Notes under the pieces: generated by a model
Seen by the model: the letters and a program-made list of their open reading frames with translations, nothing else
Told to the model about the DNA's origin: nothing
Database searches by the model: none
Source: Fodinicola feengrottensis
GTDB lineage: Bacteria; Actinomycetota; Actinomycetes; Mycobacteriales; HKI-0501
Direction of reading: 5' to 3'
Assembly: GCF_010993775.1 (NCBI RefSeq)
Contig: NZ_WOTO01000018.1
Coordinates: 62,001-126,000, forward strand
Length of the DNA: 64,000 bases
Translations under genes and position numbers: made by a program
Part shown: positions 34,806 through 44,999 of the stretch, one piece after another
How the letters are laid out: the number at the start of each line of letters is the position of its first letter
How positions within the stretch are numbered: position 1 is the first letter of the stretch

Positions 34806-34818
34806 GGTCCAAGGGTAA

Positions 34819-34828
34819 ACCGATCGGT
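34819..34828. promoter_or_regulatory. TetR operator candidate
   Basis: ACCGATCGGT, a perfect 10-base palindrome within TTTGACCGATCGGTTTA on the minus strand, 14 bases upstream of the TetR ATG. Its symmetry, position and TTGACCGATCGG-like core fit TetR autoregulation. Confidence 0.5.
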
Positions 34829-34875
34829 CAAAACTGTCCAGGCGTCATCAGGGACTAATGTCCTGCGTCTGGCGC

Positions 34876-35597
34876 TCAGGGAATAAGGTCGGCCAGCCGG
34901 GCAGCCCGATCCTGCGCTGAGCGGCGCGGGCAGCTGGTGCACAGGGCATTACCTGGCACGAGATAGATCAGGCAGCAGGATGTTCGGTGCACGAAACGTT
35001 GGCAGCTTTCGTGGTTTTTGTACGGGATGTCAACGAATCTCGGCTGGGGTAGCGGATCGCCGATCGCGCTGGCGATCTCGACGGCGACTTGTGACCCGCG
35101 GGCGATGTCGCCGACAGCGGTGCCGGCAGCCAGTGCCTGGGTGGCCAGCGAGTCGGCCGCGATCGCCCACAATGGACGGTCGCGCTGCTTGGTGACCTCG
35201 CAAATTGCCGTTATGACGTCCTGAAAAAGCTCTCGCAGTGCGGCCGGCAAGTCGTCTTTTTCGAGCGTACGAACGGAATGGGTGGCGCTGACGAGGCCGC
35301 CGGGGCGTACGTGCAGGAAAGTCGCGTCCAGCGCGGGGTCGACCGGGTAGCCGGTCGCCAGCAGGGTGGCCAGCGGGCCGGCCAGCATCGCCCAACTCGC
35401 GGCGTACCACCACATCGTGCCCGCCACCCGCGCGTCCGCGGTGCGGTATGTGCTGGCTGCGGCCGCGATCTGCTGGTCCAGCCAGGCCGGATCGGTGCTG
35501 GCGCTGGCGGGCGTCAGCGACTCACCGGCCGCGGCGGCGACCGGCAGCGGGCCGCTGCGGCGGGCAGTCAGGGGGCGTAGACCTCGGCGACATCCAT
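34876..35597 (-). CDS. FhuF-like (2Fe-2S) iron-reductase-type protein, N-terminal frameshift
   Basis: About 240 residues. The C-terminus holds CC-X10-C-X2-C (residues CCLIYLVPGNALCTSC), the 2Fe-2S motif of FhuF-type siderophore-iron reductases. The preceding part has GTMWWYAASWAMLAGPLATL, typical of this family. The ATG at 35597 (MDVAEVYAP) is in another frame from the body; one missing C near 35577-35581 would join them (YAPLTARRS). It likely releases iron from ferric siderophores in the cytosol. No siderophore genes lie nearby. Confidence 0.78.
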
Positions 35598-35713
35598 CGT
35601 GTCCGGACTCTAACTCGGCTGTTCGGGGGACGCGCCGCATGAGGCGTTCGGCCCGGGCGCGGCGGCCGGAGAGGCGATGGCCGGACCGGCCCGATCTGCT
35701 CGAAACTGGGGCG

Positions 35714-36312
35714 ATGATGACGCAGGCGTCCTTCCTGGCCGATCCGCCGCCGAGTTCGCCGGTGACCGCGGCCTACGCGGACGATCTGGGTTCTGACGGA
35801 TATATCAGCAATCTGACGCGGGTGTGGTGCTGGCGTCCGGACGTGATGACGCTGTTCCAAGCCGTACGTTCCGGCTTGCTTGCGGAGTCGTCCCTGTCAA
35901 CGCGCGAGGTGGCCGTGATGACGACGGCTGCCGCGGCCGCGCGGGGCGACGCCTACTGCTCGCTGGCGTGGGGGCGGCGATTGGCGGAGCTGGCGGACGA
36001 GGGGTCGCCAGCTCCGTCATCGACGGCACCGACGCGGATTTGTCCGACCGGGAAGCCGCGCTCTCACGCTGGTGTCGGCAGGTCGTACGGGACCCGAATG
36101 TCACCACTGACGGTGACGTCGACCTTCTCCGCCAGGCCGGGTTGTCTGACCGGGAGATCTTCGAGGCGACGGCGTGGATCGCTTTTCGGCTCGCCTTCTC
36201 GACGCTCAACGCGGCGTTGGGGGCGGTGCCGGACCGGCAGCTCGCCGAGCTCACGCCGCCGCGGGTCCGGGCCGCGGTCACCTTCGGCCGCTCCGCTCCC
36301 TCCGCCCCCTGA
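35714..36312 (+). CDS. Carboxymuconolactone decarboxylase / AhpD-like protein, frameshifted
   Basis: About 200 residues of the CMD/peroxidase-related fold. Seen: NLTRVWCWRPDVMTLF, then helix REVAVMTTAAAAARGDAYCS and SLAWGRRLAEL. Only one Cys of the AhpD CXXC site is present (YCSLAWG), so peroxidase activity is doubtful. Frame break near 36002-36006 (one G short; EGVASSVIDGTDAD expected). ATG 35714 or 35717. Divergent from the FhuF-like gene over 116 bases. Confidence 0.72.
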
Positions 36313-36416
36313 CTCTTGTTCGCTCCCCGCCGCCCGCCCTTTCACCCCGTCACTCTCCGCAGTCCCCGCATGGGGGGGAGAGGGTGATCGTGGGTGGGGG
36401 CGCCTAGAGTGGTCCC

Positions 36417-37347
36417 ATGTCTTCGACGCGTCATGTTCTGGTGCCGTGGGCGCAGCTCAGCGACCGGATGGGCGGCCAGTGGCCGGCCGGGTTGAGAGTT
36501 GACGTCTACGACGGGGATGGCGAGCCGCCGGACGGACGGCGTGGATGACGTCGAGTTGTATGTGATGCCGTACACGAAGCCCGGCGCGTTGGCGCTGCTG
36601 GACAAGCTGCCGTCGCTGCGGGTTCTGCAGGTCCTCACGGCCGGCGTCGACGCGGTGATCGGACGGATCGGGCCGGACGTACGGCTCCACAACGGACGTG
36701 GGCTGCATGACGCGAGTACGGCCGAACTCGCGCTCGGGCTGATGCTGGCGGCGCAGCGTGAGATCCCGCACTGGGTGGACAACCAGCGGCAGGCGAACTG
36801 GGCGCCGCATTTCACCCGTTCGCTGGCCGACTCGGTGGTGGTCATTCTCGGATACGGCTCGATTGGCGCGGCGCTGGAGCGGCGATTGCTGGCCTGCGAA
36901 TGCGAAGTCGTACGGGTAGCCAGCCGGCCGCGGCCCGCGGAGAACATCTACGGGCCGGAGTCTTTGCCTGAGTTGCTGCCAAAAGCGACGATCGTCGCGG
37001 ATATCCTGCCGTCCACACCGGCGACCGCGAAGTTCCTCGACGCGCGGCGGCTCGCGATGCTGCCAGACGACGCACTGGTGGTGAATGTCGGTCGTGGCGC
37101 GACCGTCGACACCGAGGCATTGCTGACGGAAACCGCTTCCGGCCGGCTGCGTGCGGCGCTGGACGTGACTGACCCGGAGCCGCTGCCCGCCGACCATCCG
37201 CTCTGGTCGCTGCCGAATGTCTTGATCAGCCCGCATGTCGGCGGCGGATCGTCGACTTTCTATCCGCGGGCGGAGAAGTTCGTCGTCGATCAGCTGCGCC
37301 GCTTCGCGGCCGGTGCGGAGCTGGTCAATCTCGTGCCGCGAAACTGA
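36417..37347 (+). CDS. D-2-hydroxyacid dehydrogenase, frameshifted
   Basis: NAD-dependent dehydrogenase, about 308 residues. NAD motif LGYGSIGAALERRL; active-site Arg in VNVGRGATVD, Glu in DPEPLPADHP, His in SPHVGGG. The N-terminal 40 residues (MSSTRHVLVPWAQLSDRMGG) lie in another frame; the break is at 36531-36538, where GACG is exactly doubled, and its removal gives PPDGVDDVELYV. ATG 36417. Substrate (glyoxylate, hydroxypyruvate or other) cannot be told. Confidence 0.88.
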
Positions 37348-37434
37348 ATCGCTGGTGAACGCCCGTTCGTCCAGCGTTTAGGCAATGCGGAAGGAATTTG
37401 CTTTTGCTTTGAATACAGTGCTGCGCGATCTCGC

Positions 37435-37632
37435 TTATGCTGGCGTTCTGTACCCTGTCGTACGAGCGTGCGGTGTGGCAATGTCGGCGATTCGGCCGGG
37501 GATTTCGGCCCGATCGGAGCGCTTGACCAAGATTTCCTGACGGACACCCGATAGCCATGTGAAAACGACCAGGCTGTCACTTTCTGGCGTGACCATGAGG
37601 TGTGACCGCAGTGTCTCGACCACATTTGTCAT
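37435..37632 (-). CDS. Possible small protein of unknown function
   Basis: 65-codon frame from ATG 37632 (MTNVVETLRSHLMV), with a plausible amphipathic composition (LVVFTWLSGVRQEILVKRSD). No family is recognised. It lies in an otherwise gene-free stretch of about 305 bases (37348-37652), divergent from the GNAT gene at 37653. The rest of that stretch holds only A/T-richer, promoter-like sequence. Confidence 0.35.
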   Translation of the reverse strand: MTNVVETLRSHLMVTPESDSLVVFTWLSGVRQEILVKRSDRAEIPGRIADIATPHARTTGYRTPA

Positions 37633-37652
37633 GACCGGCAGGAGACATCAGC

Positions 37653-38433
37653 ATGCTCAATGCCGTGCAACCGGGCGGGTCCACGCTCGCGACCGCGCCA
37701 TCGCCTTTTCCTTACGAGGTCACGGTTTCCCGGGAGCCGCTGGAAGTACGGGCGGCGCAGCGGCTGCGCCACCAGGTGTTCGCGCTGGAAATGGGCGCGA
37801 CGCTCGCCGACCGACAGCCGGGCATCGACGCTGATGACTTCGACGCGTACTGCGACCACCTGTTGGTCCGGCATCGTGCCAGCGAGGCCATCGTCGGGGG
37901 ACCTACCGCTGCTGCTGCCGCCCGAAGCCGCCGCGCGCGCCGGCATGCTTTATTCGGACGGCGAATTTGACCTGACAGCACTGGAAAAATGCCGGCCGGC
38001 GCTGATCGAGGCGGGCCGCTCGTGCGTTCATCCGGATCACCGCAACGGCGCCGTGATCGGCCTACTGTGGGCCGGCATCGCCCGCTATCTCGTCACCTCC
38101 GGCGGCCGCTGGCTGGCCGGCTGTGCGTCCGTGTCGCTGGACGACGGCGGGCTGCTCGCCGCCGGTGTCTGGGGAACCGCGCGGGAAATGCACCTCAGCG
38201 ATCCTGAGCTCAGAGTTACTCCGCACCACCGGTGGAAAGTCGGTGCCGGGGTGCCGCCCCTGAGTAACGCGGGCCTGCCCCCGTTGCTGCGCGGTTATCT
38301 GAGGCTGGGCGCGAAAGTCTGCGGCCCACCGGCGTACGATCCGGATTTCCACACCGCCGATTTCTTTGTGTTGCTGGACATCGAAGAGGCCAACCCGCGC
38401 TACCTGCGCCGCCTGGTGGACGGTCTGCGATGA
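37653..38433 (+). CDS. GNAT-type N-acyltransferase (OlsB-like), frameshifted
   Basis: About 258 residues. Acyltransferase of the hemolysin-like/OlsB group, which in ornithine-lipid synthesis moves a 3-hydroxyacyl chain to ornithine. Motifs: RLRHQVFALEMGA, FDAYCDHLLVRH, GRSCVHPDHRNGAVIGLLWA and GCASVSLDD. Frame disturbance at 37896-37912 (extra G residues and a TGC repeat; VGTYRLLPPEA expected). The stop overlaps the start of a PlsC-like gene (ATGA), a pairing like olsB-olsA. The ornithine-lipid role is inferred from family and pairing. Confidence 0.78.
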
Positions 38434-39319
38434 GCCACCCGCGGCCGGCGCCGACCGGATGGGCGCCGCATTCGCCATGCCAGCCTGGTCGCTGCCTGCC
38501 GGCGGCGACCAACGCGCGGCAGGCGGCTATGCCCCGCCGGATCGGCCGGCTGCTGGCAGCGTTGTTGCTTATTCTCAGTGGCTTTGTGTTTTCGCCGCTG
38601 CTGGTGGTTCTGAGCCGTCGCCGCCGGCTGGCCGCTGTCCGGATCGGTGCCCGCCTTCTGTTGCACAGTCTCGGAATTGCCCTGACCATCCGCGGCCGGC
38701 TCGCTCGGCCCGGCGGCCAGGCGGTGCTGTACGTCGGCAACCACACGTCCTGGATTGACATTCTCGCGATGATTGCTGTTCAGCCATGCCGCCACGTGGC
38801 CAAAAGTGGGGTACGCGGTTGGCCGGTGATCGGTCCGATCGCGACTGCCGCCGGCACGGTGTGGATGGACCGCGACAAGCTGTCCACGCTGCCGGCCGCG
38901 GTCGAGCGGGTCGCCCGCGCGCTGCGGATCAGCGGTGCGGTCGCTGGCTTTCCGGAAGGAACCACGTGGTGTGGCCGCGAACGCGGTCCTTTCAAGCCGG
39001 CGATTTCGAGGCGGCCGTACGAGCCGGTGCCCTCGTCCAGCCGGTCGCCCTGCAGTTCGCCGACGGTCGGACGGCTTTTGTCGGCGACGACACGCTTGTC
39101 GCGTCGGTCTGGCGGACGGTCAGCCTCCGCCGGCCGCGGCTGGTCGTGCTGGCGATCACCCCACTGGACGCCACCCAGGTCCGTTCCCGCGGCGCCCTCG
39201 CCGACGCCACCGCGACCGCGATCGCCGGTGCTTTGCGGGAATCCCCGGTCCGTACGCCCGCCACCGCCCCCACCCGCGTCCGGCCCGCCCTGCCCGCTGG
39301 CTCTCCGTCCCTGGCCTGA
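38430..39319 (+). CDS. PlsC-family 1-acyl-glycerol-3-phosphate (OlsA-like) acyltransferase, frameshifted
   Basis: About 296 residues. An N-terminal membrane helix (LLAALLLILSGFVFSPLLVV), catalytic HX4D motif NHTSWID, substrate motif FPEGTTW. Frame break near 38989-38992 (one T short; RGPFQAGDFEAAV expected). ATG 38430 overlaps the upstream N-acyltransferase stop. In this pairing it may add the second acyl chain of an ornithine-type lipid; a role in phosphatidic acid synthesis is the alternative. Confidence 0.82.
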
Positions 39320-39338
39320 CCGCCGAAAAGTCCGCAAC

Positions 39339-39373
39339 GCCCTGTTGCTTGCACCCCGCGCAAGCAACAGGGC
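39339..39373. terminator. Bidirectional hairpin terminator
   Basis: Perfect 14-base arms GCCCTGTTGCTTGC (39339-39352) and its complement (39360-39373) with a 7-base loop, between the convergent ends of the acyltransferase and the MHS transporter. Its core matches the hairpin at 60708-60754. Confidence 0.75.
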
Positions 39374-39390
39374 CTAAACACTGATCGGGG

Positions 39391-40743
39391 TCAGGTGGCG
39401 GGCTTTCCTTCAAGGGCGGCAGCAGCGGCGGCGCCGGTGCTTTGGTCCGCGTCGACGGGTTCGGTGGCGGCGGCCACTTTGGGCATGACCAGCAGGGCGA
39501 TCATCGCTAGTACGCAACAGCCGATGATGAAAATGCTGATGCCGGTGGATGACTTGGTGTTTTCCAAGATGGCGGCCGCGATCAGCGGTGCCGGGCCGCC
39601 GGCGACGACCGACGCGAGTTGGTAACCGAGGCCGGCGCCGCTGTAGCGTACGCCGGTGCCGAAGCCCTCGGCGATCAGCGCGGCCTGCGGGCCGTACTGA
39701 ATGTCGTGGAAAATCAGCGAAACGACAACGGCGGTCAGCATCAGCGCGGGCATTCGGGTGTTCAGCAGCCCAAAATAGGGGAAAGCGAAGAGTGCGGTCG
39801 CGACAATCCCGATGCCGTAGATCAGTCGCCGGCCGAAGAGGTCGGAGAGATAGCCGGCGAGCGGGTTGGTGACCAGGCCGACGGCGGCGGCAATGATGGT
39901 GAAGTTCAGCATGGCGCTGCGGGTCATGCCGAGGGTGGTGGTTCCGTACGCCAGCACGAAAACCGTGAAGAGATAGAACGGCGCCTGCTCTGACATCCGC
40001 ACGAAGGCGCCGGTGGCGATCGCCAGCGGCTGGGTCTTGATGACCTCCCAGACCGGCAGCCGTACGACCTTCTGGTCCTTCTTGAGGACAGCGAAGGCGG
40101 GGCTTTCCAGCACCCGCAGCCGTACGTACAGGCCGATGCCGATCAGCAGAAAGCTCACCAGGAACGGGATCCGCCAGGCCCAGACGTCGAATCCGGAGCC
40201 GGTGAGGTTGCTGACGATCAGGAAGCAGCCCGTCGACGTGATGAGGCCCAGTGGCACGCCGAACTGTGGCCAGCTGGCCATCAGGCCGCGCCGGTTCTGC
40301 TTGCCCCATTCCATCGACATCAACACCGAGCCGCCCCACTCGCCGCCGACGCCAATGCCCTGCACGATCCTCAGCACCACCAGCAGGATGGGCGCGGCCA
40401 CCCCGATGGTCGCGTACGTGGGCAGCAGGCCCATCAGAAACGTCGCCACGCCCATCAGCATCAGGGTGGTGATGAGAGTCGTTTTGCGGCCGATCCGGTC
40501 GCCGTAGTGACCGAAGATCGCCGCGCCGATCGGCCGAGCCGCGAAGCCGACGAACTGGGTGCCAAAGGCGGCCAGGATGCCGATGTACGGCGACTGCCCC
40601 GGAAAGAAAAGCTTGGGGAAGATCAGCGCGGCGGCCGTGTTGTAGAGGAAGAAGTCGTACCACTCGATGGTGGTTCCGACAGTGCTGGCGACCACTGCCC
40701 GCCGGCGCTGGCTGCGGATCAGGTCAGGACTCGCGGTGCCGCT
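39391..40743 (-). CDS. MHS-family (metabolite:H+ symporter) MFS transporter
   Basis: About 450 residues, intact, 12 helices. N-terminal GTTIEWYDFFLYNTAAAL, the loop GHYGDRIGRKTTL, and the helix-5 region VGGEWGGSVLMSMEW are hallmarks of the MHS group (shikimate, alpha-ketoglutarate and proline/betaine symporters). ATG 40743 is preferred; GTG 40755 is possible. Substrate is probably an organic acid; its closeness to korAB is suggestive only. Confidence 0.9.
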   Translation of the reverse strand, partial: SGTASPDLIRSQRRRAVVASTVGTTIEWYDFFLYNTAAALIFPKLFFPGQSPYIGILAAFGTQFVGFAARPIGAAIFGHYGDRIGRKTTLITTLMLMGVATFLMGLLPTYATIGVAAPILLVVLRIVQGIGVGGEWGGSVLMSMEWGKQNRRGLMASWPQFGVPLGLITSTGCFLIVSNLTGSGFDVWAWRIPFLVSFLLIGIGLYVRLRVLESPAFAVLKKDQKVVRLPVWEVIKTQPLAIATGAFVRMSEQAPFYLFTVFVLAYGTTTLGMTRSAMLNFTIIAAAVGLVTNPLAGYLSDLFGRRLIYGIGIVATALFAFPYFGLLNTRMPALMLTAVVVSLIFHDIQYGPQAALIAEGFGTGVRYSGAGLGYQLASVVAGGPAPLIAAAILENTKSSTGISIFIIGCCVLAMIALLVMPKVAAATEPVDADQSTGAAAAAALEGKPAT

Positions 40744-40854
40744 CATCGCCCACACTCCAGGGAGTAGTGATGTCGATCATGCAGCGTGCATCCAGTATGC
40801 CGGTGGCGTCAAGGATTCCTGGTCACCGAAAAGAAAATACCCGTAAAAAACCGA

Positions 40855-40886
40855 ATGGGACCCTTTCCGGCTGGAAAGGGGCCCAT
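40855..40886 (-). terminator. Rho-independent terminator of korB
   Basis: Arms of 14 bases (40855-40868 and 40873-40886) with one mismatch and the tetraloop GGCT. On the minus strand it is followed by TCGG and six T, the classic intrinsic-terminator form just beyond the korB stop. Confidence 0.85.
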
Positions 40887-40897
40887 TGTCGGGAAAG

Positions 40898-41971
40898 CTA
40901 GTCGACGGTCCAGGTGTCCTGGCCCCGCAGTAGCGATCCGAGCTCGGAGGTGTGGTCGCCGGCCAGCTTCGCCTCGGCGGCGGCCACCTGGCCGCGCAGC
41001 TGGTCGTCGTACGTCGGATGCTCGACTGACCGGAAGACACCGATCGGGGTGTACGGCAGGTCCTTTGTGGACAGCCGGGAAAGTGCGTACGCGTAAGCAC
41101 TGTCCTCGGCGTGCGCGTCATGTACGACGATCTTGTCCTTGCCGACCTCGTTGACGTCGGCGACGGTCAGCATGCCGTTTTCCGGGTCCCGGATGACTCC
41201 GCGCGAGGAGTCGGTACCAAAGACCAGCGGCTCGCCGTGCTCCATCCGCACGGTCCAGTCGGCGCCGTTCGTACGATCCTTGATCAGGTCGAACGCGCCG
41301 TCGTTGAAGATGTTGCAGTTCTGGTAGATCTCCACCAACGCGGTGCCGCGGTGCTCGGCCGCCGCGCGCAGCACCGAAGTGAGGTGCTTGCGGTCGGAAT
41401 CGATCGTACGAGCCACAAAAGTCGTCTCCGCGCCCAGCGCGAGCGACACCGGGTTGAACGGGTTGTCCAGCGAGCCCATCGGCGTCGACTTGGTGATCTT
41501 GCCGACCTCGCTGGTGGGCGAGTACTGGCCCTTGGTCAGGCCGTAGATCCGGTTGTTGAACAGCAGGATCTTCAGGTTCACGTTGCGGCGCAGCGCGTGG
41601 ATCAGGTGGTTGCCACCAATCGACAGCGCGTCACCGTCACCGGTCACCACCCAGACGCTGAGATCTTCGCGGGCCGACGCGAGGCCGGTCGCGATCGCCG
41701 GCGCACGGCCGTGGATCGAGTGCATCCCGTACGTGTTCATATAGTACGGGAAACGGGAAGAACAGCCGATCCCGGAAACGAAAACGATGTTTTCCCGGGC
41801 CAGGCCCAGTTCCGGCAGGAAACCCTGCACAGCGGCCAGCACCGCGTAGTCACCGCAGCCCGGACACCAGCGCACTTCCTGGTCGGTCTTGAAATCGGCC
41901 GCCCGCTGCGGGATGTCGGTCTTTGGAATGCTGCCCAGCGAGGGAAAACCCAGCTCGACGACGTCGGTCAC
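40898..41971 (-). CDS. korB: 2-oxoacid (2-oxoglutarate):ferredoxin oxidoreductase beta subunit
   Basis: 357 residues, intact. TPP-binding subunit of the CoA-dependent 2-oxoglutarate:ferredoxin oxidoreductase, an alternative to the oxoglutarate dehydrogenase complex. Cluster/TPP motifs: WCPGCGDYAVL near residue 35, GIGCSSRFPYYMNTYG, and VTGDGDALSIGGNHLIHALR followed by NLKILLFNN. GTG at 41971 overlaps the korA stop (GTGA). A clear terminator follows. Confidence 0.94.
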   Translation of the reverse strand: MTDVVELGFPSLGSIPKTDIPQRAADFKTDQEVRWCPGCGDYAVLAAVQGFLPELGLARENIVFVSGIGCSSRFPYYMNTYGMHSIHGRAPAIATGLASAREDLSVWVVTGDGDALSIGGNHLIHALRRNVNLKILLFNNRIYGLTKGQYSPTSEVGKITKSTPMGSLDNPFNPVSLALGAETTFVARTIDSDRKHLTSVLRAAAEHRGTALVEIYQNCNIFNDGAFDLIKDRTNGADWTVRMEHGEPLVFGTDSSRGVIRDPENGMLTVADVNEVGKDKIVVHDAHAEDSAYAYALSRLSTKDLPYTPIGVFRSVEHPTYDDQLRGQVAAAEAKLAGDHTSELGSLLRGQDTWTVD

Positions 41972-43853
41972 GATCCGTCAACTCCCGCGATGACATCGCG
42001 GTCAGCACCCCGGCGAGCTCTTCGGCCCGGAACGGCATGCCTCGCGTTTTTGTTGTATCCCATGGCATCGACCAGATAGCGCGCCCGGATGAGGGTGATC
42101 AGCTGGCCGAGGTTCATTTCCGGGATAATTACTTTTTCATACCGCTTCAGCACCTCTCCCAAGTTTGTTGGGAACGGGTTGATGTGGCGAAGATGGCCCT
42201 GCGCGATGGAATGGCCGGCCTTGCGTACCCGCCGGCAGGCGGCCCCGATCGGCCCGTACGTGGAGCCCCAGCCGAGCACCAGCACCTTGGCGTCGCCGTT
42301 CGGGTCATCGACCTCAAGATCGGGGATCGAGCGGGCGACTCCGTCGACCTTGGCCTGGCGCGTACGCACCATCAGGTCGTGGTTGGCCGGGTCGTACGAG
42401 ATGTTGCCGGATCCGTCGGCCTTCTCGATGCCGCCGATCCGGTGCTCCAGCCCCGCGGTGCCGGGAATCGCCCACGGCCGGGCCAGCGTCTCCGGATCCC
42501 GCAAATACGGCCAGAACTCCGGGTTTCCCTTGGCGTCGGTGTGGTTTGGCTCGGTGGCGAACTCAACCGACAGGTCCGGCAGCCCGGCGATGTCCGGAAT
42601 CCGCCAGGGCTCCGACCCGTTGGCCAGGTATCCGTCGGAGAGCAGGAAAACCGGTGTCCGGTAGGTCAGCGCTATGCGGACCGCTTCCAGCGCCGCGTCG
42701 AAGCAGTCGGCCGGTGACTGCGGCGCGACGATCGGCACCGGAGCCTCGCCGTTGCGGCCGTACATGGCCTGCATCAGGTCGGCCTGCTCGGTTTTGGTGG
42801 GCAGCCCGGTGGACGGGCCGCCGCGCTGGATCGCGCAGATGACCAGCGGAAGTTCCAGCGACACCGCGAGGCCGATGGTCTCGCTCTTAAGCGCGACACC
42901 GGGACCCGAGGTGGTGGTGACCCCAAGAGCGCCACCAAAGGACGCGCCGAGTGCCGCGCCGATGCCGGCGATCTCGTCCTCGGCCTGGAAAGTCTGCACG
43001 CCGAATCGTTTGTGTTTGCTCAGCTCGTGCAGGATGTCGCTGGCCGGGGTGATCGGGTACGCGCCGAGGAAAAGCGGCAGCCCGCTCTGCACCGACGCGG
43101 CGACCAGGCCGTACGCCAGCGCGAGGTTGCCGGAGATGTTGCGGTACGTGCCGGCCGCCATCGCCGCCGGCTTCACCTCGTACGAAACCGAGAAGTCCTC
43201 GGTGGTCTCGCCGTAATTCCAGCCGGCTCGAAAAGCCGCGACATTTGCGTTCGCGATGTCGGGCTTTTTGGCGAACTTGCTGCGCAGGAAGTCGATGGTG
43301 CCCTCGGTGGGCCGGTTATACATCCACGAGAGCAGGCCGAGCGCGAACATGTTCTTGGCTCGCGCGGCTTCCTTGCGGCCGAGGCCGAACTCCTTGACCG
43401 CCTCGACCGTCATTCCGGTGAGGTCCAAGGAATGCACGTGATACGCCTCAAGCGACCCGTCTTCGAGGGGGTTCTCGTCGTACCCGATCTTGCCGAGGTG
43501 CGCTTGGTGAAGTCCGCGGAGTCCACGATGATGGTGGCCCCGTGTGGGGTCTCGGGCAGGTTCGCCTTCAGCGCCGCCGGGTTCATCGCCACCAGCACGT
43601 CCGGCCGGTCGCCGGGCGTCAGGATGTCGTGATCGGCGAAGTGCAGCTGGAAGCTGGAAACCCCGGGAAGGGTGCCGGCCGGAGCCCGGATCTCGGCTGG
43701 GAAGTTGGGAAAAGTCGACAGGTCGTTGCCGAAGGATGCGGTTTCAGATGTGAACCGGTCACCTGTCAGCTGCATTCCGTCGCCGGAATCTCCGGCGAAT
43801 CGGATGACGACCCGATCGAGCTGCTGAATCTGCTTTGACTGTGTACTTGACAC
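41968..43853 (-). CDS. korA: 2-oxoacid:acceptor oxidoreductase alpha subunit, frameshifted
   Basis: About 625 residues with fused gamma and alpha domains. The gamma domain opens with VIRFAGDSGDGMQLTGDRF; the alpha domain has GAYPITPASDILHELS and DEIAGIGAALGASFGG. Breaks: near 43499 (one C short; KRHLGKIGYDE expected), near 42045-42049 (one extra A before TRGMPFRAEELAG) and just before the end, so that the stop at 41968-41970 overlaps the korB GTG. Start GTG 43853. The 115 bases to the next gene show nothing notable. Confidence 0.92.
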
Positions 43854-43968
43854 GTGCAGGCACGACCTTCCGACGACATACGACCCCAATGTTACGACGC
43901 CGTAGGTAGCGAATCTTGGAGCCGTGCGTCACAGTGGCCAGTTTGCCTGGTCTATCCTGCCCGGTTGG

Positions 43969-44917
43969 TCAGTCCCGCTGGGCCAGTTGGCTGACCGGTG
44001 CGGACTGCGGACTCGTGGAAGTCGCGAGCGTGGCCGATTCGGAATCGGTACGGATCTTGCGCCGCCGGGTGAGCGCCACGCCGCCGAGCACCAGCAGCAT
44101 GCCGCCGATGGTCACCGCGTCCAGCTGTTCGTTCAGGATGAGGGCGCCGAGCAGCACGGACACCGCCGGCATCAGGTAGCCGACGGTGGACGCGAGCGTC
44201 GGGCCGTCGTCGGCGATCAGCCGGTAGTTGAGCAGGAAGCCGAGGCCGGTGCCGGCGAGCCCGAGCACCGTCACGCTCACCAGCACGGGCCAACTCAGCC
44301 GCACCGTGGTGAGGCCGGCGAACGGGGTGATGACGATCATGATGATCGCGGCCACCGTGAGCTGGCTGGCGGCCAGCGCGGCCGGCGCCACCCGGCGGCT
44401 GAGGAAGCGGCCGATGAAGATGAAGCTGACCGCGTAGAGCGCGGCCGCCGCGACGCACGCAAGGGCGCCTGCGAGCGTACCGCCCGATGCCCGCCACGCT
44501 CTCCAGGATCACCATGGTGCCGGCGAACCCGACCCCGATGCCGGCGAACTGCGCCCAGCTCGGGCGGCGCTCGGCGCCGGTGACGACGGCCAGCAACGCG
44601 ACCAGGACGGGGGTCGTCGCGTTCAGCACACCGGCCACGTTGGAGTCGATGCTGCCTTCGCCGATGCCGAAGAGCGTGAAGGGAATCACAGCGCCGGCGA
44701 CCGCTGGTACGGCGATCAGCGCCCACGTTTTGAGATCCTTCGGCAGCGCCAGCCGCGTGACGAGGCAGAAGGCGAGCATCACGGCGGCGCCCAGGACGAG
44801 GCGTACCAGCGTGATCTGGATCGGCGAAAGCCCAGTCAGGGCGATCTTTATCCACAGGAAGCTGGATCCCCAGCACAAAGCCAGCAAACCCAGCCGTAAC
44901 AGGCTCCCGAACCGCAT
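43969..44917 (-). CDS. EamA/DMT-family exporter, frameshifted
   Basis: About 315 residues, ten helices from two EamA repeats: first GLLALCWGSSFLWIKIAL, second LYAVSFIFIGRF and GYLMPAVSVLLGALILNEQL. The frame changes near 44482-44490 (one extra G before GTLAGALACVAAA). ATG 44917. Divergent from a LysR gene over about 80 bases, which may control it. Substrate (amino acid or metabolite) unknown. Confidence 0.88.
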
Positions 44918-44999
44918 ATGACCAGCCTGCGGTCTCCGAAGCATCAGTTCAAGCGAATTGTTCTACAGTCATTGGTAAGTGGCACTGTACGATTACGCT

